Shown here piece by piece: positions 18,894 through 27,265 of a stretch of 64,000 bases of DNA (its first letter is position 1; each line of letters opens with the position of its first letter). The DNA lies in NCBI RefSeq assembly GCF_002240565.1, contig NZ_MZMO01000001.1, forward strand, positions 62,001 to 126,000, in the 5' to 3' direction. Source of the stretch: Clavibacter michiganensis subsp. insidiosus. Its GTDB lineage: Bacteria; Actinomycetota; Actinomycetes; Actinomycetales; Microbacteriaceae. The position numbers were made by a program, and so were the translations under genes. The notes below the pieces were generated by a model, which saw nothing but the letters and a program-made list of their open reading frames with translations, had not been told where the DNA came from and did not search any database.

Positions 18894-19775
18894 TCACCTC
18901 CCGGCGAGCGACCCGCCGATCCCGCCGACGCTGAAGTACTTGTTCAGCAGGGCGAAGATCAGCACGGGCGGCAGCATCATGATGACCGCGACCGCCATCA
19001 CCGAGCCCCAATCGGCCGCGTTCTGCTGGAAGAACGTGTTGAGGCCGATGGGGAGCGTGTACTTCGTGAAGTCCTGCAGGAACAGGAGCGCGATCAGGTA
19101 GTCGTTCCAGGCCAGCAGGAACGAGAAGATCGCGGTCGACAGGATGCCCGGCAGCGAGTTGCGGAGCACCACGTGGACGAAGCCGCTGAACACGCTCGCG
19201 CCGTCCATCCAGGCCGCCTCCTCGAGGGTGATCGGGATGGAGTCGATGTAGGCCGCCATCATCCAGATCGCGACCGACATGGTCGACCCGATGTAGATGA
19301 TCGCCACGCCCTGCAGCGTGTTGATGAGCCCGAGCGCCGAGAACGTGATGAACAGCGGGATCGCCGCGGTCACCACCGGCAGGGCCTGCACCACGAACAG
19401 CACGAGCGAGTACCCGGAGACGAGCTTCGAGCGCGAGCGGCTGAGCACGTACCCGGCCGGCGCCGCGATCACGACCGAGACGACGACGGTCACGAGCGCG
19501 ACGATGAGGCTGTTGCCGAGCCAGATCATCACGTCGGTGCCGCCGAGCACGCGCTGGAAGTTCTCCAGCGTGAATCCGGTGGCCGTGGAGTTCTGCCCCG
19601 GCTGCGTGGAGAGGAACAGCACCGCGAGGATGGGCGTGATCACCACGAGCGTGATGACCGCGATGAGCAGGAAGCGCCACCACTGGCCCTTCTGCTCGCG
19701 CTGCTTCGCGGAGGTCCGCTTGACGTCGCCGACGGTCGCCGACGTGGCGCCGCCGACGGCGAGTGCCTGGCTCAT
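18894..19775 (-). CDS. Carbohydrate ABC transporter permease, MalG type
   Basis: The protein has 293 residues with six predicted helices. The EAA loop is LEEAAWMDGASVFSGFVHVV (about residues 187-206). Its ATG 19775 overlaps the upstream permease's TGA (ATGA). A cytoplasmic N-terminus of about 35 residues carries a Lys/Arg-rich stretch. It is the last gene of the operon and ends before a strong hairpin. It forms a channel with the frameshifted MalF-type partner. Confidence 0.92.
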   Translation of the reverse strand: MSQALAVGGATSATVGDVKRTSAKQREQKGQWWRFLLIAVITLVVITPILAVLFLSTQPGQNSTATGFTLENFQRVLGGTDVMIWLGNSLIVALVTVVVSVVIAAPAGYVLSRSRSKLVSGYSLVLFVVQALPVVTAAIPLFITFSALGLINTLQGVAIIYIGSTMSVAIWMMAAYIDSIPITLEEAAWMDGASVFSGFVHVVLRNSLPGILSTAIFSFLLAWNDYLIALLFLQDFTKYTLPIGLNTFFQQNAADWGSVMAVAVIMMLPPVLIFALLNKYFSVGGIGGSLAGR

Positions 19776-20768
19776 TCGATGTCCGCCTTCTTGATCTGCC
19801 GGTACAGCAGCGTCGACACGAGGACGAGCACGGCCGTCATCATGAAGGCCACCGCGGTCGCCGGGCCGGTCTGCAGGTTCTGGAACGCCTGCTGGTACGC
19901 CAGCACGATCAGCGACGTCGTCGCGTTCACGGGACCGCCCTGCGTGAGCAGGAAGATCGTCGGGAAGTCGTTGACGCAGAAGATCGTCATCAGCACCCAG
20001 CTGATGTACGTGGTGCGGGAGATGATCGGGAGGGTCACGCCGCGGAACGCCTGCCAGGCGCTCGCGCCGTCCATCTTCGCCGCCTCGTAGACGTTGGTGT
20101 CCACCGACGCGAGCGCCGAGGACATCATCATCAGCATGAACGGGAAGCTGATCCACACCTTGAAGACGCAGACCACGACCTGCGCCAGCACCGGGTCGCC
20201 GAGGAAGTTCGCGTCCGGGAACCCGAGCCGCTCCAGGATGATCGGCACCGGGCTCTGCGGCGTCGCCACGAGCCAGTTCCACGAGGTCGCCGAGACGACC
20301 ACCGGGACGATCCACGGCAGGAGCAGCAGCACCTTGAAGAACCCGTTGCCGGGGATCCGGGTGCGCAGCAGCAGCGCGAGCGCCAGCCCCACGAGCCACG
20401 ACCCGAACACGCCCACGACCGTGAACACGACGGTGAAGGTGGTCGCGTTGCGGAACGACTCCGAGGTGAGGACGTTCGCGTAGTTCTCGAACCCGACGAA
20501 CGGCGTCTGCCACGGCAGCGTCGACGGCGTGCCCCTGCTGGAGGGACTGCAGGAACGAGTACACGACCGGGTAGACGTTGAGCAGCACGAGCAGGAGGAG
20601 GGACGGCAGCGCGAACAGCACCAGCGTCTTCCCCGCCCGGCCGAGCGGCGTCTTCCCGCGGCCCTTCCGCGGCGCGCTCGGCGGCCGACCGGGGCCGGCC
20701 ACGCCGACGCCGCGGCGGGCCAGCCCGATCTTGTCCGCGACGCGGGTGTCGTGGGTGTCCACCGCCAT
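19772..20768 (-). pseudogene. Carbohydrate ABC transporter permease, MalF type, interrupted by a frameshift
   Basis: Start ATG 20768 (MAVDTHDTRVADKIGLARR) leads through helix 1 (LVLFALPSLLLLVLLNVYPV) to LQSLQQG, then the frame breaks. The next frame resumes as GTPSTLPWQTPFVGFENYAN and continues to the stop at 19772 with the EAA loop YEAAKMDGASAWQAFRGVTL. The break maps to the run of four C at 20531-20534 (GGGG on the coding strand); removing one base gives a continuous 331-residue MalF-like protein. Either the gene is dead or a homopolymer was miscalled. If real, the transporter is non-functional unless rescued by slippage. Confidence 0.85.
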
Positions 20769-20819
20769 CAGATCACCCCGTCCACGTCAGGGCCTCCGGG
20801 ACGACGCGGGTCACGCGGG

Positions 20820-22142
20820 TCACGCGCCGGCCTCCAGCTCCTTCTGCAGGGTCTCGAGGGAGGCCTTCGCCGTGACCGTCCCGCCGAGGACGGCCTGCGC
20901 GAACGAGATCGTCGGCTGCGTGCCGTCGACCTTGGTCACGTTCTGGAAGACGGTGTTGGAGCCGGGGGCACCCCAGGTCTTCGAGATGGGCTGCCAGTCG
21001 TTGAGGATCTTCAGGGTGTTGGGGTCGTCGACGTAGGCCTCGTCGGCGATCGACTTCAGCGGCGGCAGGCCGATGCCCGTCTGCTTCGTCCAGAGCGACT
21101 TCATGTTCTGGTAGTAGTACGTGAGGAACGCCTCGCTGTTCTCCTGGCTGGGCGTCGACTTGTACATCATGATGTTGTTCGGGAAGTAGAGCGCGCCCTT
21201 CTCGCCGCCGGGGCCCACGAGCGGGTCGCCCACCACCATCTGCGCCGCGGTCTCGGGCGTCACGTTCGCCGTCGCTCCCGCGCCGTCCCAGAACATGCCG
21301 AAGGTGCCGGCGTCCATCTGCTGGTACGCGTTGTCGGAGGTGTAGGTGGCGCTGCGGGGATCCACGTAGCCGTTCTTCACCATGCCGAGCACCCACTCGA
21401 CGGCCTGGATGTTGGCCTCGGTGACGACGTCCGGGTTCTGGTCGGCGTCGAAGAGGCCGCCGCCGTTGTTGATCATGTGGGCGACGATCTGGTGGAAGCC
21501 GGTGAACGCGCCGGCGCCCGAGCGGGTGCCGTAGCCGTAGACGCCGATCTTCTTGAGGGCGGCGCACGCGGCCTCGTAGGAGTCCCAGTCGGTGGGCACG
21601 TCGGCGCCGGCCTTCTCGAGGAGGTCCTTGCGGTACCAGTACATGCGCATGTCGAGGTTGTACGGGACGGCCGCGTAGCCGTTGGCCGTCTTCAGGGTGT
21701 CGACGAGGCCCGGGAGGAAGTCGTCGTAGATCCCGTTGCCCTTCCACGTCTCGATGAGGTCGTCGGCGTACGCGATCTTGCCCTGCGACTCGAAGAGGAA
21801 CGCCGTCGTCCCGCCTCCCGAGCTCACGGCGGGGCCGTTGTTGGCGGCGACCGCGGTCGAGAAGGTCTGGGTGAAGTTGGCCCACTGGACCTGCTGGTAG
21901 CTCACGCCGCCCATGCCGCTCGCGGGCTTGTAGGCCGCGGAGATCACCTTGTCCTCGGTGAGGAACGCGGGCGCGCCCCAGGGCATGTTCCAGAACTTGA
22001 GGGGTGCGCCAGCGCCCGATGCGCCTCCGCCTCCGCCGCTGCAGGCGGCGAGGAGGCCGACCGCGGCGGCGCCGACGCCCGCGCTGAGGAGGGATCGTCG
22101 GGTGAGGCCGTTGCCGAAGGCGCTGGATGACTGCTGTGGCAT
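20820..22142 (-). CDS. Sugar-type ABC substrate-binding lipoprotein with Tat-like signal
   Basis: The protein has 440 residues. The signal sequence contains LTRRSLLSAGVGAAAVGLLA followed by the lipobox LAAC at about residue 34, then a Gly-rich linker. A twin-Arg motif suggests Tat export followed by lipidation. The body (WNMPWGAPAFLTEDKVISAA; VPYNLDMRMYWYRKDLLEKA) is a family 1 solute-binding protein. It precedes the two permeases in the operon; the gap to the first permease is about 50 bases. The ligand is probably a sugar or sugar acid, as a Gfo/Idh oxidoreductase lies upstream. Confidence 0.92.
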   Translation of the reverse strand: MPQQSSSAFGNGLTRRSLLSAGVGAAAVGLLAACSGGGGGASGAGAPLKFWNMPWGAPAFLTEDKVISAAYKPASGMGGVSYQQVQWANFTQTFSTAVAANNGPAVSSGGGTTAFLFESQGKIAYADDLIETWKGNGIYDDFLPGLVDTLKTANGYAAVPYNLDMRMYWYRKDLLEKAGADVPTDWDSYEAACAALKKIGVYGYGTRSGAGAFTGFHQIVAHMINNGGGLFDADQNPDVVTEANIQAVEWVLGMVKNGYVDPRSATYTSDNAYQQMDAGTFGMFWDGAGATANVTPETAAQMVVGDPLVGPGGEKGALYFPNNIMMYKSTPSQENSEAFLTYYYQNMKSLWTKQTGIGLPPLKSIADEAYVDDPNTLKILNDWQPISKTWGAPGSNTVFQNVTKVDGTQPTISFAQAVLGGTVTAKASLETLQKELEAGA

Positions 22143-22196
22143 TTCTGACTCCGTTGTCCGGTGGTGCTGTGTGTGGTGGAAGGGAAGGGGCTGGGT

Positions 22197-23009
22197 CTAG
22201 GGGCGCGCGTCGCCGGCGAGCGCGGGCGCGGCGGCGAGGAGGGCGCGGAGGTCGGCGACGTCGTCGGGGACGTGACGGCCGTGGGCGGCGTCGTGGGCGA
22301 GGCGCATCGCGGTGCGGTGGCCGGACTCGAAGACGACGGGGAGGTCCTCGCGGCCGGCGGCGTCCGTGACGCTCGCGCGTCCGGGGGCGGCGGTGCCCGG
22401 CGCGGGGAGGGCGACGTGCGCGGCGCGGTCGCCGACGACGAGCCGGAAGGTCGCGCACGCGTGGCCGTGGGCCGTGACGACCGCGCTCACGATCACGTGC
22501 ACGCCGGACGCGGTGGTGCCGGAGAGCATGAGGTGGTCGGGCGTCGCGGCGAGCGGCGCCAGCTCCGTGAGCGGGGATCCGACGAGCGTCTGCGCGGTGA
22601 GGGCGAGCGCGCGGGCTGCGCCGACGAGGTCGTCGGTGGCCGCGACGGTGGCGCGCGCCTCGAACAGGGCGCCGGGGGCGGCGAGGCGGTGGATCCGCGG
22701 GGCGACCCGGCGCACGGCCTCGTCGTGCCGCCACGGCACGTCGAGCACCACGGGCGCGCCCGCGGCGGCGAGGGCGGCGAGGTCGGCGTCGGAGGCGGGT
22801 CCGGGGTCGAGCACGAGGAGGGCGCGGGCTCCCGCCTGCACGGCGTCGGTCGCGCGGCGAGCCCAGCCGTCGCCGCCGGCGACCACGACCACGTCGCCCG
22901 CGTCGTCGGTGCGGCGGAAGGACTCGGGCAGCGAGGCGAGGGTCGCGACGGCCGCGTGCGCGTGGGTCGCCGAGGCCGCGGGGTCGATGCGGAGGGTGAG
23001 GGCGGTCAC
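22197..23009 (-). CDS. Unrecognised protein of the sugar-oxidation operon
   Basis: The protein has 270 residues from GTG 23009, overlapping the stop of the Gfo/Idh gene (GTGA). It has a Rossmann-like first half (VVVVAGGDGWARRATDAVQA; RALLVLDPGPASDADLAALA; APVVLDVPWRHDEAVRRVAP) and a mixed beta second half (SGTTASGVHVIVSAVVTAHG). No family is recognised. The arrangement suggests a partner or second oxidoreductase-like subunit acting with the Gfo/Idh enzyme. It contains few Cys and no signal peptide, so it is cytoplasmic. Confidence 0.75.
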   Translation of the reverse strand: MTALTLRIDPAASATHAHAAVATLASLPESFRRTDDAGDVVVVAGGDGWARRATDAVQAGARALLVLDPGPASDADLAALAAAGAPVVLDVPWRHDEAVRRVAPRIHRLAAPGALFEARATVAATDDLVGAARALALTAQTLVGSPLTELAPLAATPDHLMLSGTTASGVHVIVSAVVTAHGHACATFRLVVGDRAAHVALPAPGTAAPGRASVTDAAGREDLPVVFESGHRTAMRLAHDAAHGRHVPDDVADLRALLAAAPALAGDARP

Positions 23010-24104
23010 GCCGCGACCTCCGTCCGGGCCGCGTCCACGTCGGATCCGGCGCCGGTCACCGCGGGGGCGGCACCGCCCGCCCGGATGATCGCCGCGCTCT
23101 GCTCCGCGATGTCGGTCGCGAGGTCGAGGTCGGCGAGCTGCGCCTGCATCGCCACCGGGGCGGCGCGGCCCGTGACCACGTCGTGCACGTGCTCCCACTC
23201 GCCGACGTAGCCGTTGTCGGCGTACGGGCCCCAGCCGGTGGTGCCGCGGGCGTCCGTGAGGGTGGCGGTGCTGGATCCGGCGTGCACGTAGGAGAGCGAG
23301 AAGTCGAGGTGGAGGGAACGGTCGCGCGCGACGGCGTCCAGCGTCCACTCCGGATCCCACGAGGCGCCGCCGATGCCGTGGATCTCGAGCACGCTCTCGC
23401 CCACCATCGCGACGACCTCGTAGCCCCACGGTCGGAGGGCGCGCGCTGATCACGCGCGGGCGGACGTCGGGCAGGAGGCGGCGCGCGAGCGGCAGGTCGT
23501 GGATCGCGAGGCCGAGCACGCCGCCGGTGACCGCGAGCGCCTGCGCCTCGACGTCCGGCTCGCCCGCGACGCGGGGTGCGGGGCGGCCGACGATCTCGGT
23601 GGCGGAGTCCTCGGAGTCGGGGTTCGGCGGGATGACGGCCGAGATGCGGACGGTGTGCGGCGCACGGCCGGAGGCGTCCCAGGCGTCGGCCGCGGCGATC
23701 CACGCCGGATCGAACGCGTGCATCGTGCCGACGATCACGGGCACGCCGTGCTCGGCGGACGCGCGGGCGATGGCCCGGCCCTCCTCGGCGGAGACGGCGA
23801 GCGGCTTCTCGCAGAGCACGGCGCGCTTGCCGGCCCGGCACGCGGCGATGACCTGCTCGGCGTGGAAGCGGTTCGGGCTGCCGATGACGACGACGTCGAC
23901 GGCCGGATCCGCGATGAGCGCGTCCGCGTCGGTCGAGTGCCGGGCTCCCACGCGGGCGGCGACGCGCTCCGCGACGTCCGCGTCGACGTCCATCACGTGG
24001 ACGACGCGGAAGCGGTCCGCCATGCGCGCCAGGGTCGGCAGGTGGATGGCCTGCCCGACCGGTCCGGCCCCGACAAGGCCCACACCGAACACCTCTTCGC
24101 CCAC
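23006..24104 (-). pseudogene. Gfo/Idh/MocA-family oxidoreductase interrupted by a frameshift
   Basis: The N-terminal Rossmann domain (VGLVGAGPVGQAIHLPTLAR; VIGSPNRFHAEQVIAACRAG; CEKPLAV with the conserved EKP) is in one frame down to about VISAR. The frame then shifts: WGYEVVAMVGESVLEIHGIG and the C-terminal beta-sheet domain follow in the next frame to the stop at 23006. The break lies near the GGG at 23437-23439 (CCC on the coding strand); dropping one base restores a roughly 366-residue protein. The start is uncertain; GTG 24104 is used, GTG 24092 is also good. It would oxidise a sugar or inositol with NAD(P)+. Confidence 0.85.
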
Positions 24105-24136
24105 GACGCCCTCGTCCCTAGCAATGACCACCGCGG

Positions 24137-24157
24137 AACGAACACTGACGCTTCGTT
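24137..24157. promoter_or_regulatory. Perfect AACGAA-N9-TTCGTT operator in the divergent promoter
   Basis: AACGAA at 24137-24142 and TTCGTT at 24152-24157 form an inverted repeat with a 9-base spacer, between the Gfo/Idh operon (minus) and the TetR gene (plus). The spacing fits a TetR dimer site. It is AT-richer than its surroundings. Confidence 0.6.
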
Positions 24158-24215
24158 TACGGTTGAGTCACTGTACGTCCGGGTCCACGCAGGCACAAGA
24201 GGGAGGATGACGGGG

Positions 24216-24938
24216 ATGACCGAGATCGATCAGCACTCCACGACCCGCGACGCGCCCCCGCGATCCCCGGACGGACGGGCCACCGAGGGCGGGGTCGAGC
24301 AGTCGACGACGGTCCGCGGCCCCTACTCCACGGGCGTGCGGCGGCGGGCCGAGATCGTCGCCGCAGCCGTTCGCGTGTTCGGTGTTCGCGGCTACGGCGC
24401 CGCGACCATCAAGGAGATCGCCGACGAGGTGGGCGTCTCGCCCGCGGCCGTGCTCCGCTACTTCCGCAAGGAGGAGCTGCTGACGGAGGTGCTCCGGCAG
24501 TGGGACCGGCAGCAGCCGTTCGTCGCCGAGGCCGCCCCCGGCCTGCCCGCGCTCCGCGCCTTCGTCGACCTGATGCGGTACCACGTGGAGCACCGCGGAT
24601 TCCTCGAGCTGTACCTGACCTTCGCGACCGAGACCAGCGACGCCACGCATCCGGCGCACGAGTACATGCGCGGCCGGTACGCGCGCACCATCGCGCAGAT
24701 CCGCCGCCGCATCGGCGAGGCCGTCGCCCTCGGCCAGGTGCCGGCGATGGACGACGCGACGCTCGACTACGAGGCCGCGTGCTTCCTCGCGATCCTCGAC
24801 GGCCTCGAGATCCAGTGGATCCACAACCCGGCGATCGACCTTCCCGCCCTCGTCGGCGAGTACGTGGAGCAGTCCATCGCGCGCTGGCGCGGTGGTGCGC
24901 GGGCGGCGGTCGCGCCCGGCTCGGCGAGCTGGGACTGA
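24216..24938 (+). CDS. TetR/AcrR-family regulator, probably of the sugar operon
   Basis: The protein has 240 residues from ATG 24216; GGGAGG ends 9 bases upstream, whereas it directly abuts the alternative ATG 24207. A disordered N-terminus of about 40 residues precedes the TetR HTH (TIKEIADEVGVSPAAVLRYF). The ligand domain has LRAFVDLMRYHVEHRGFLEL and a Trp-rich end (LEIQWIHNPAIDLPAL). It is divergent from the Gfo/Idh-ABC operon with a dyad between, so it likely represses that operon until its ligand is present. Confidence 0.9.
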   Translation: MTEIDQHSTTRDAPPRSPDGRATEGGVEQSTTVRGPYSTGVRRRAEIVAAAVRVFGVRGYGAATIKEIADEVGVSPAAVLRYFRKEELLTEVLRQWDRQQPFVAEAAPGLPALRAFVDLMRYHVEHRGFLELYLTFATETSDATHPAHEYMRGRYARTIAQIRRRIGEAVALGQVPAMDDATLDYEAACFLAILDGLEIQWIHNPAIDLPALVGEYVEQSIARWRGGARAAVAPGSASWD

Positions 24939-24948
24939 GGCGGACGCC

Positions 24949-25344
24949 GTGCTCCGCCGTGGTCCCGAGCGCGCCCTGCGGATCATCCGCGCCCTCTGGA
25001 TCGCGGGCTTCGGCATCGGCACCATCACCCACGTGCTCGACCTGGCGGTGGGCGGCACGGACGTCTACGCGGGCTTCCCCGTCGCGCTGCGGGCCTTCTG
25101 GGTGTCGCTCACCGTGCTGGATCCGCTCGTCATCGCGCTGCTCGCCCTCCGGCGTCGCGCCGGGGTCGCGCTCGGCATCGCGGTGATCCTCGTCGACATC
25201 GCCGTCAACTGGACGGTGCTCGCGACGATCGGGGGCATCCCACCGTGGGGAGCGATGAACCAGACCCTGTTCGCGATCCTGGTGCTGGCCACCGCGCCCG
25301 CGCTGCTTCGAGCCTGGCGCCGCCCGGAGGCCGTGGCCGGCTAG
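24949..25344 (+). CDS. Four-helix membrane protein, unknown function
   Basis: The protein has 131 residues from GTG 24949, preceded by GAGGCGGA, 8 bases after the TetR stop. Four hydrophobic segments lie at about 12-30, 42-62, 68-92 and 100-120 (FWVSLTVLDPLVIALLAL; GVALGIAVILVDIAVNWTVL). It resembles small actinobacterial membrane proteins with no known role. It may be co-transcribed with the TetR gene. Its stop overlaps the convergent YrdB stop by a few bases. Confidence 0.7.
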   Translation: MLRRGPERALRIIRALWIAGFGIGTITHVLDLAVGGTDVYAGFPVALRAFWVSLTVLDPLVIALLALRRRAGVALGIAVILVDIAVNWTVLATIGGIPPWGAMNQTLFAILVLATAPALLRAWRRPEAVAG

Positions 25345-25760
25345 GGACGCCGCGTCAGCGCCCGCCACCGCGGCTGCTCGGTGACCACCACCGCGACGCA
25401 CAGCGCCGTCACGGCCACGGCGATCCACACGGGCCAGATCGCCCACGCGGCCAGCGACGCCGGGACCAGCTGCAGCAGCACGAGCAGGATCGTCACGATG
25501 CCGGGCGCCGCGATCGGGCCGTCGCCGCCGGGCCGGTCGCCGGGGGTGCTGAAGACGGCGGGCAGGCCGATCAGCAGCACGACCGCGCCGACGGCCAGCG
25601 GGATCGAGTGCGGCCAGAGCGCCCACGGCGTCGCGATCCACGCGACCAGCTCGGCGAGGAACCGCAGGCCACCGGCGAGCGTGTAGTGCCCGGGCGGCCG
25701 CCTCGCGGGTCGCGTGCCGGACCGCGCTGCCGGGACCGCCCGAGAGCGCCCGCCGCTCAC
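25341..25760 (-). CDS. YrdB-like (DUF2568) membrane protein
   Basis: The protein has 139 residues from GTG 25760, overlapping the TetR stop (GTGA). After a 25-residue basic, Pro-rich start come four helices. GLRFLAELVAWIATPWALW and LLIGLPAVFSTPGDRP match the conserved blocks of the YrdB/DUF2568 family of small membrane proteins. The function is unknown. It is the third gene of the hydrolase-TetR-YrdB operon. Confidence 0.8.
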   Translation of the reverse strand: MSGGRSRAVPAARSGTRPARRPPGHYTLAGGLRFLAELVAWIATPWALWPHSIPLAVGAVVLLIGLPAVFSTPGDRPGGDGPIAAPGIVTILLVLLQLVPASLAAWAIWPVWIAVAVTALCVAVVVTEQPRWRALTRRP

Positions 25761-26341
25761 GACGCCCGCCCGCCGCCGGCCGTCGCCCGCAGGCCGCCGT
25801 CGAGGAACGCGACGACCCAGCCGAAGCTCACGTCGATGTCGGTCGCCATCTGGAAGTCGTCGGCGACCTCGAGGGTCGCGAAGCCGTGCAGCACGCTCCG
25901 CAGCATGCGGAGGGCGTGGATCCGGTCGGCCTCGCCCAGCCGGTACCCGTGCAGCACGGCGGACAGGGCCGCGAGGGCGCGCTCGCGCGCCGGGTCCAGC
26001 GGATCCCCGTCCCCCGCCGACCGCGCGCCGACGGTCGCGGCGTAGCGCCCGGGATGCGCGGTCACGTAGTCGCGCAGCGCGTGCGCCGCACCGGTCAGCG
26101 CCTCCTGGCCCGCCCGGCCCTGCGTGGCGTCGCGCATGGCGTCGCCCGCCTCGGTGGTGGCGAGCACGGCGATCCGGTGCTGGAGGTCGGCGAGCGAGGC
26201 GACGTGCTTGTAGAGCGACGGCGTCTTGACGCCGAGCCGCTCGGCGACCGCGCCCATGCTGAGGCCCGCGAGGCCGATCTCGTCGGCGAGCGCGGCGCCC
26301 GCCTCGGTGACCGTCCGGGCGTCGAGCCCGGCCCTAGGCAC
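25757..26341 (-). CDS. TetR-type regulator with TetR_C_33-like C-terminus
   Basis: The protein has 194 residues from GTG 26341, which overlaps the hydrolase stop by 8 bases. The HTH reads MGAVAERLGVKTPSLYKHVA (about residues 34-53), the LYKHV ending being characteristic of this TetR group. The C-terminal domain has HALRMLRSVLHGFATLEVAD (family-typical). It sits inside the operon it probably autoregulates through the AT-rich dyads upstream of the hydrolase gene. Confidence 0.88.
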   Translation of the reverse strand: MPRAGLDARTVTEAGAALADEIGLAGLSMGAVAERLGVKTPSLYKHVASLADLQHRIAVLATTEAGDAMRDATQGRAGQEALTGAAHALRDYVTAHPGRYAATVGARSAGDGDPLDPARERALAALSAVLHGYRLGEADRIHALRMLRSVLHGFATLEVADDFQMATDIDVSFGWVVAFLDGGLRATAGGGRAS

Positions 26342-27188
26342 GGGTCCCCGGGGTCGTTGCGGCGAGCGTGCGGCCGAGGAACGGCAGCAGCAGGGCCAGC
26401 ACCGCATCCGGCGTCTCGGCGTGCGGGTAGTGCCCGGCGCCGTCGATCACCGCGAGCTCGCCGAGGCCGTCGGGCAGGTCCTGGAGGATGCGCTCGCCCT
26501 CGGCCCGCGGGTCGGCCCAGTCGGGATCCGCGCCGCCCTCGACCACGAGCACGGGGCACCGCACGTCGGCGAGCCGCGCGCCCGCGTCGGCGGGGCTCGT
26601 CTTGGCCATCGCCCGCAGCACCGCCATGCGCTCGGGTCGGCCGAGGCTCGCGCGGATGCGTCCGCTCTCGGCGGCCCAGTCGGCGGGCTTGGTGGGGAGC
26701 GCGAGGTCGAGGTAGCGCATCCACCCGGCCAGGCTGCCGGCGAAGAGGACGCGGGCGAGCTGCACGGTCGCCGCGCGGTGGGCGTTGGCACGGAGGAGAC
26801 CGCCGATGTCCGCCGACTGCGCGCGGGTGAACGGCGCGAGCTCGACGACGCCGGAGATCACGTCGGGCACGTCGGCCGCCGCGATGGTCGCCGCGCCGCC
26901 GCTGATCGACTGGCCGACGACGACGGCCGGGCCGCCGAGGTGCTTCACGAGGGCGACGAGGTCGCCCGCGATGTCGGTGCGGCTGTATCCGGTCCAGCCG
27001 GTTCTGGACTCGCCGCAGCCGCGGATGTCGACGTTCGCGACCCGGTATCCGGCGGCCACGAGCCCGGGCACGAGGAAGCGGTACGAGCGGCGGCTGTCGC
27101 CCATGCCGTGGGCGAGCACGACGAGAGGGCCGTCGCCGACCAGGTCGTAGGCGAGGGTCTCCGCACCAATGGAAAGGGTGTCGCTCAT
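26334..27188 (-). CDS. Alpha/beta hydrolase
   Basis: The protein has 284 residues from ATG 27188, with GGAGG 6 bases before; a start 12 bases upstream is possible. The fold features are clear: oxyanion HGMGDSRRSYRFL, the nucleophile elbow VVGQSISGGAA (Ser at about 97; last Gly of GxSxG is Ser here), an acid in VVEGGADPDW and His in GAGHYPHAE. It is a soluble esterase, epoxide hydrolase or haloperoxidase-like enzyme. Substrate unknown. It leads a three-gene operon. Confidence 0.9.
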   Translation of the reverse strand: MSDTLSIGAETLAYDLVGDGPLVVLAHGMGDSRRSYRFLVPGLVAAGYRVANVDIRGCGESRTGWTGYSRTDIAGDLVALVKHLGGPAVVVGQSISGGAATIAAADVPDVISGVVELAPFTRAQSADIGGLLRANAHRAATVQLARVLFAGSLAGWMRYLDLALPTKPADWAAESGRIRASLGRPERMAVLRAMAKTSPADAGARLADVRCPVLVVEGGADPDWADPRAEGERILQDLPDGLGELAVIDGAGHYPHAETPDAVLALLLPFLGRTLAATTPGTRA

Positions 27189-27204
27189 CGTGTCCTCCAA
27201 GGCG

Positions 27205-27239
27205 GCTAATTGATATAGCTATACGCTAACATGATTAGC
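27205..27239. promoter_or_regulatory. AT-rich operator/promoter of the hydrolase operon
   Basis: TATAGCTATA at 27214-27223 is a perfect 10-bp palindrome, flanked by GCTAAT (27205-27210) and ATTAGC (27234-27239), which form an outer inverted repeat. The cluster lies 17-51 bases upstream of the hydrolase start in DNA that is otherwise over 70% GC. It probably binds the TetR protein encoded in the operon. Confidence 0.6.
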
Positions 27240-27265
27240 TCCAGGATGGGACAGAGCTTCCGGCC

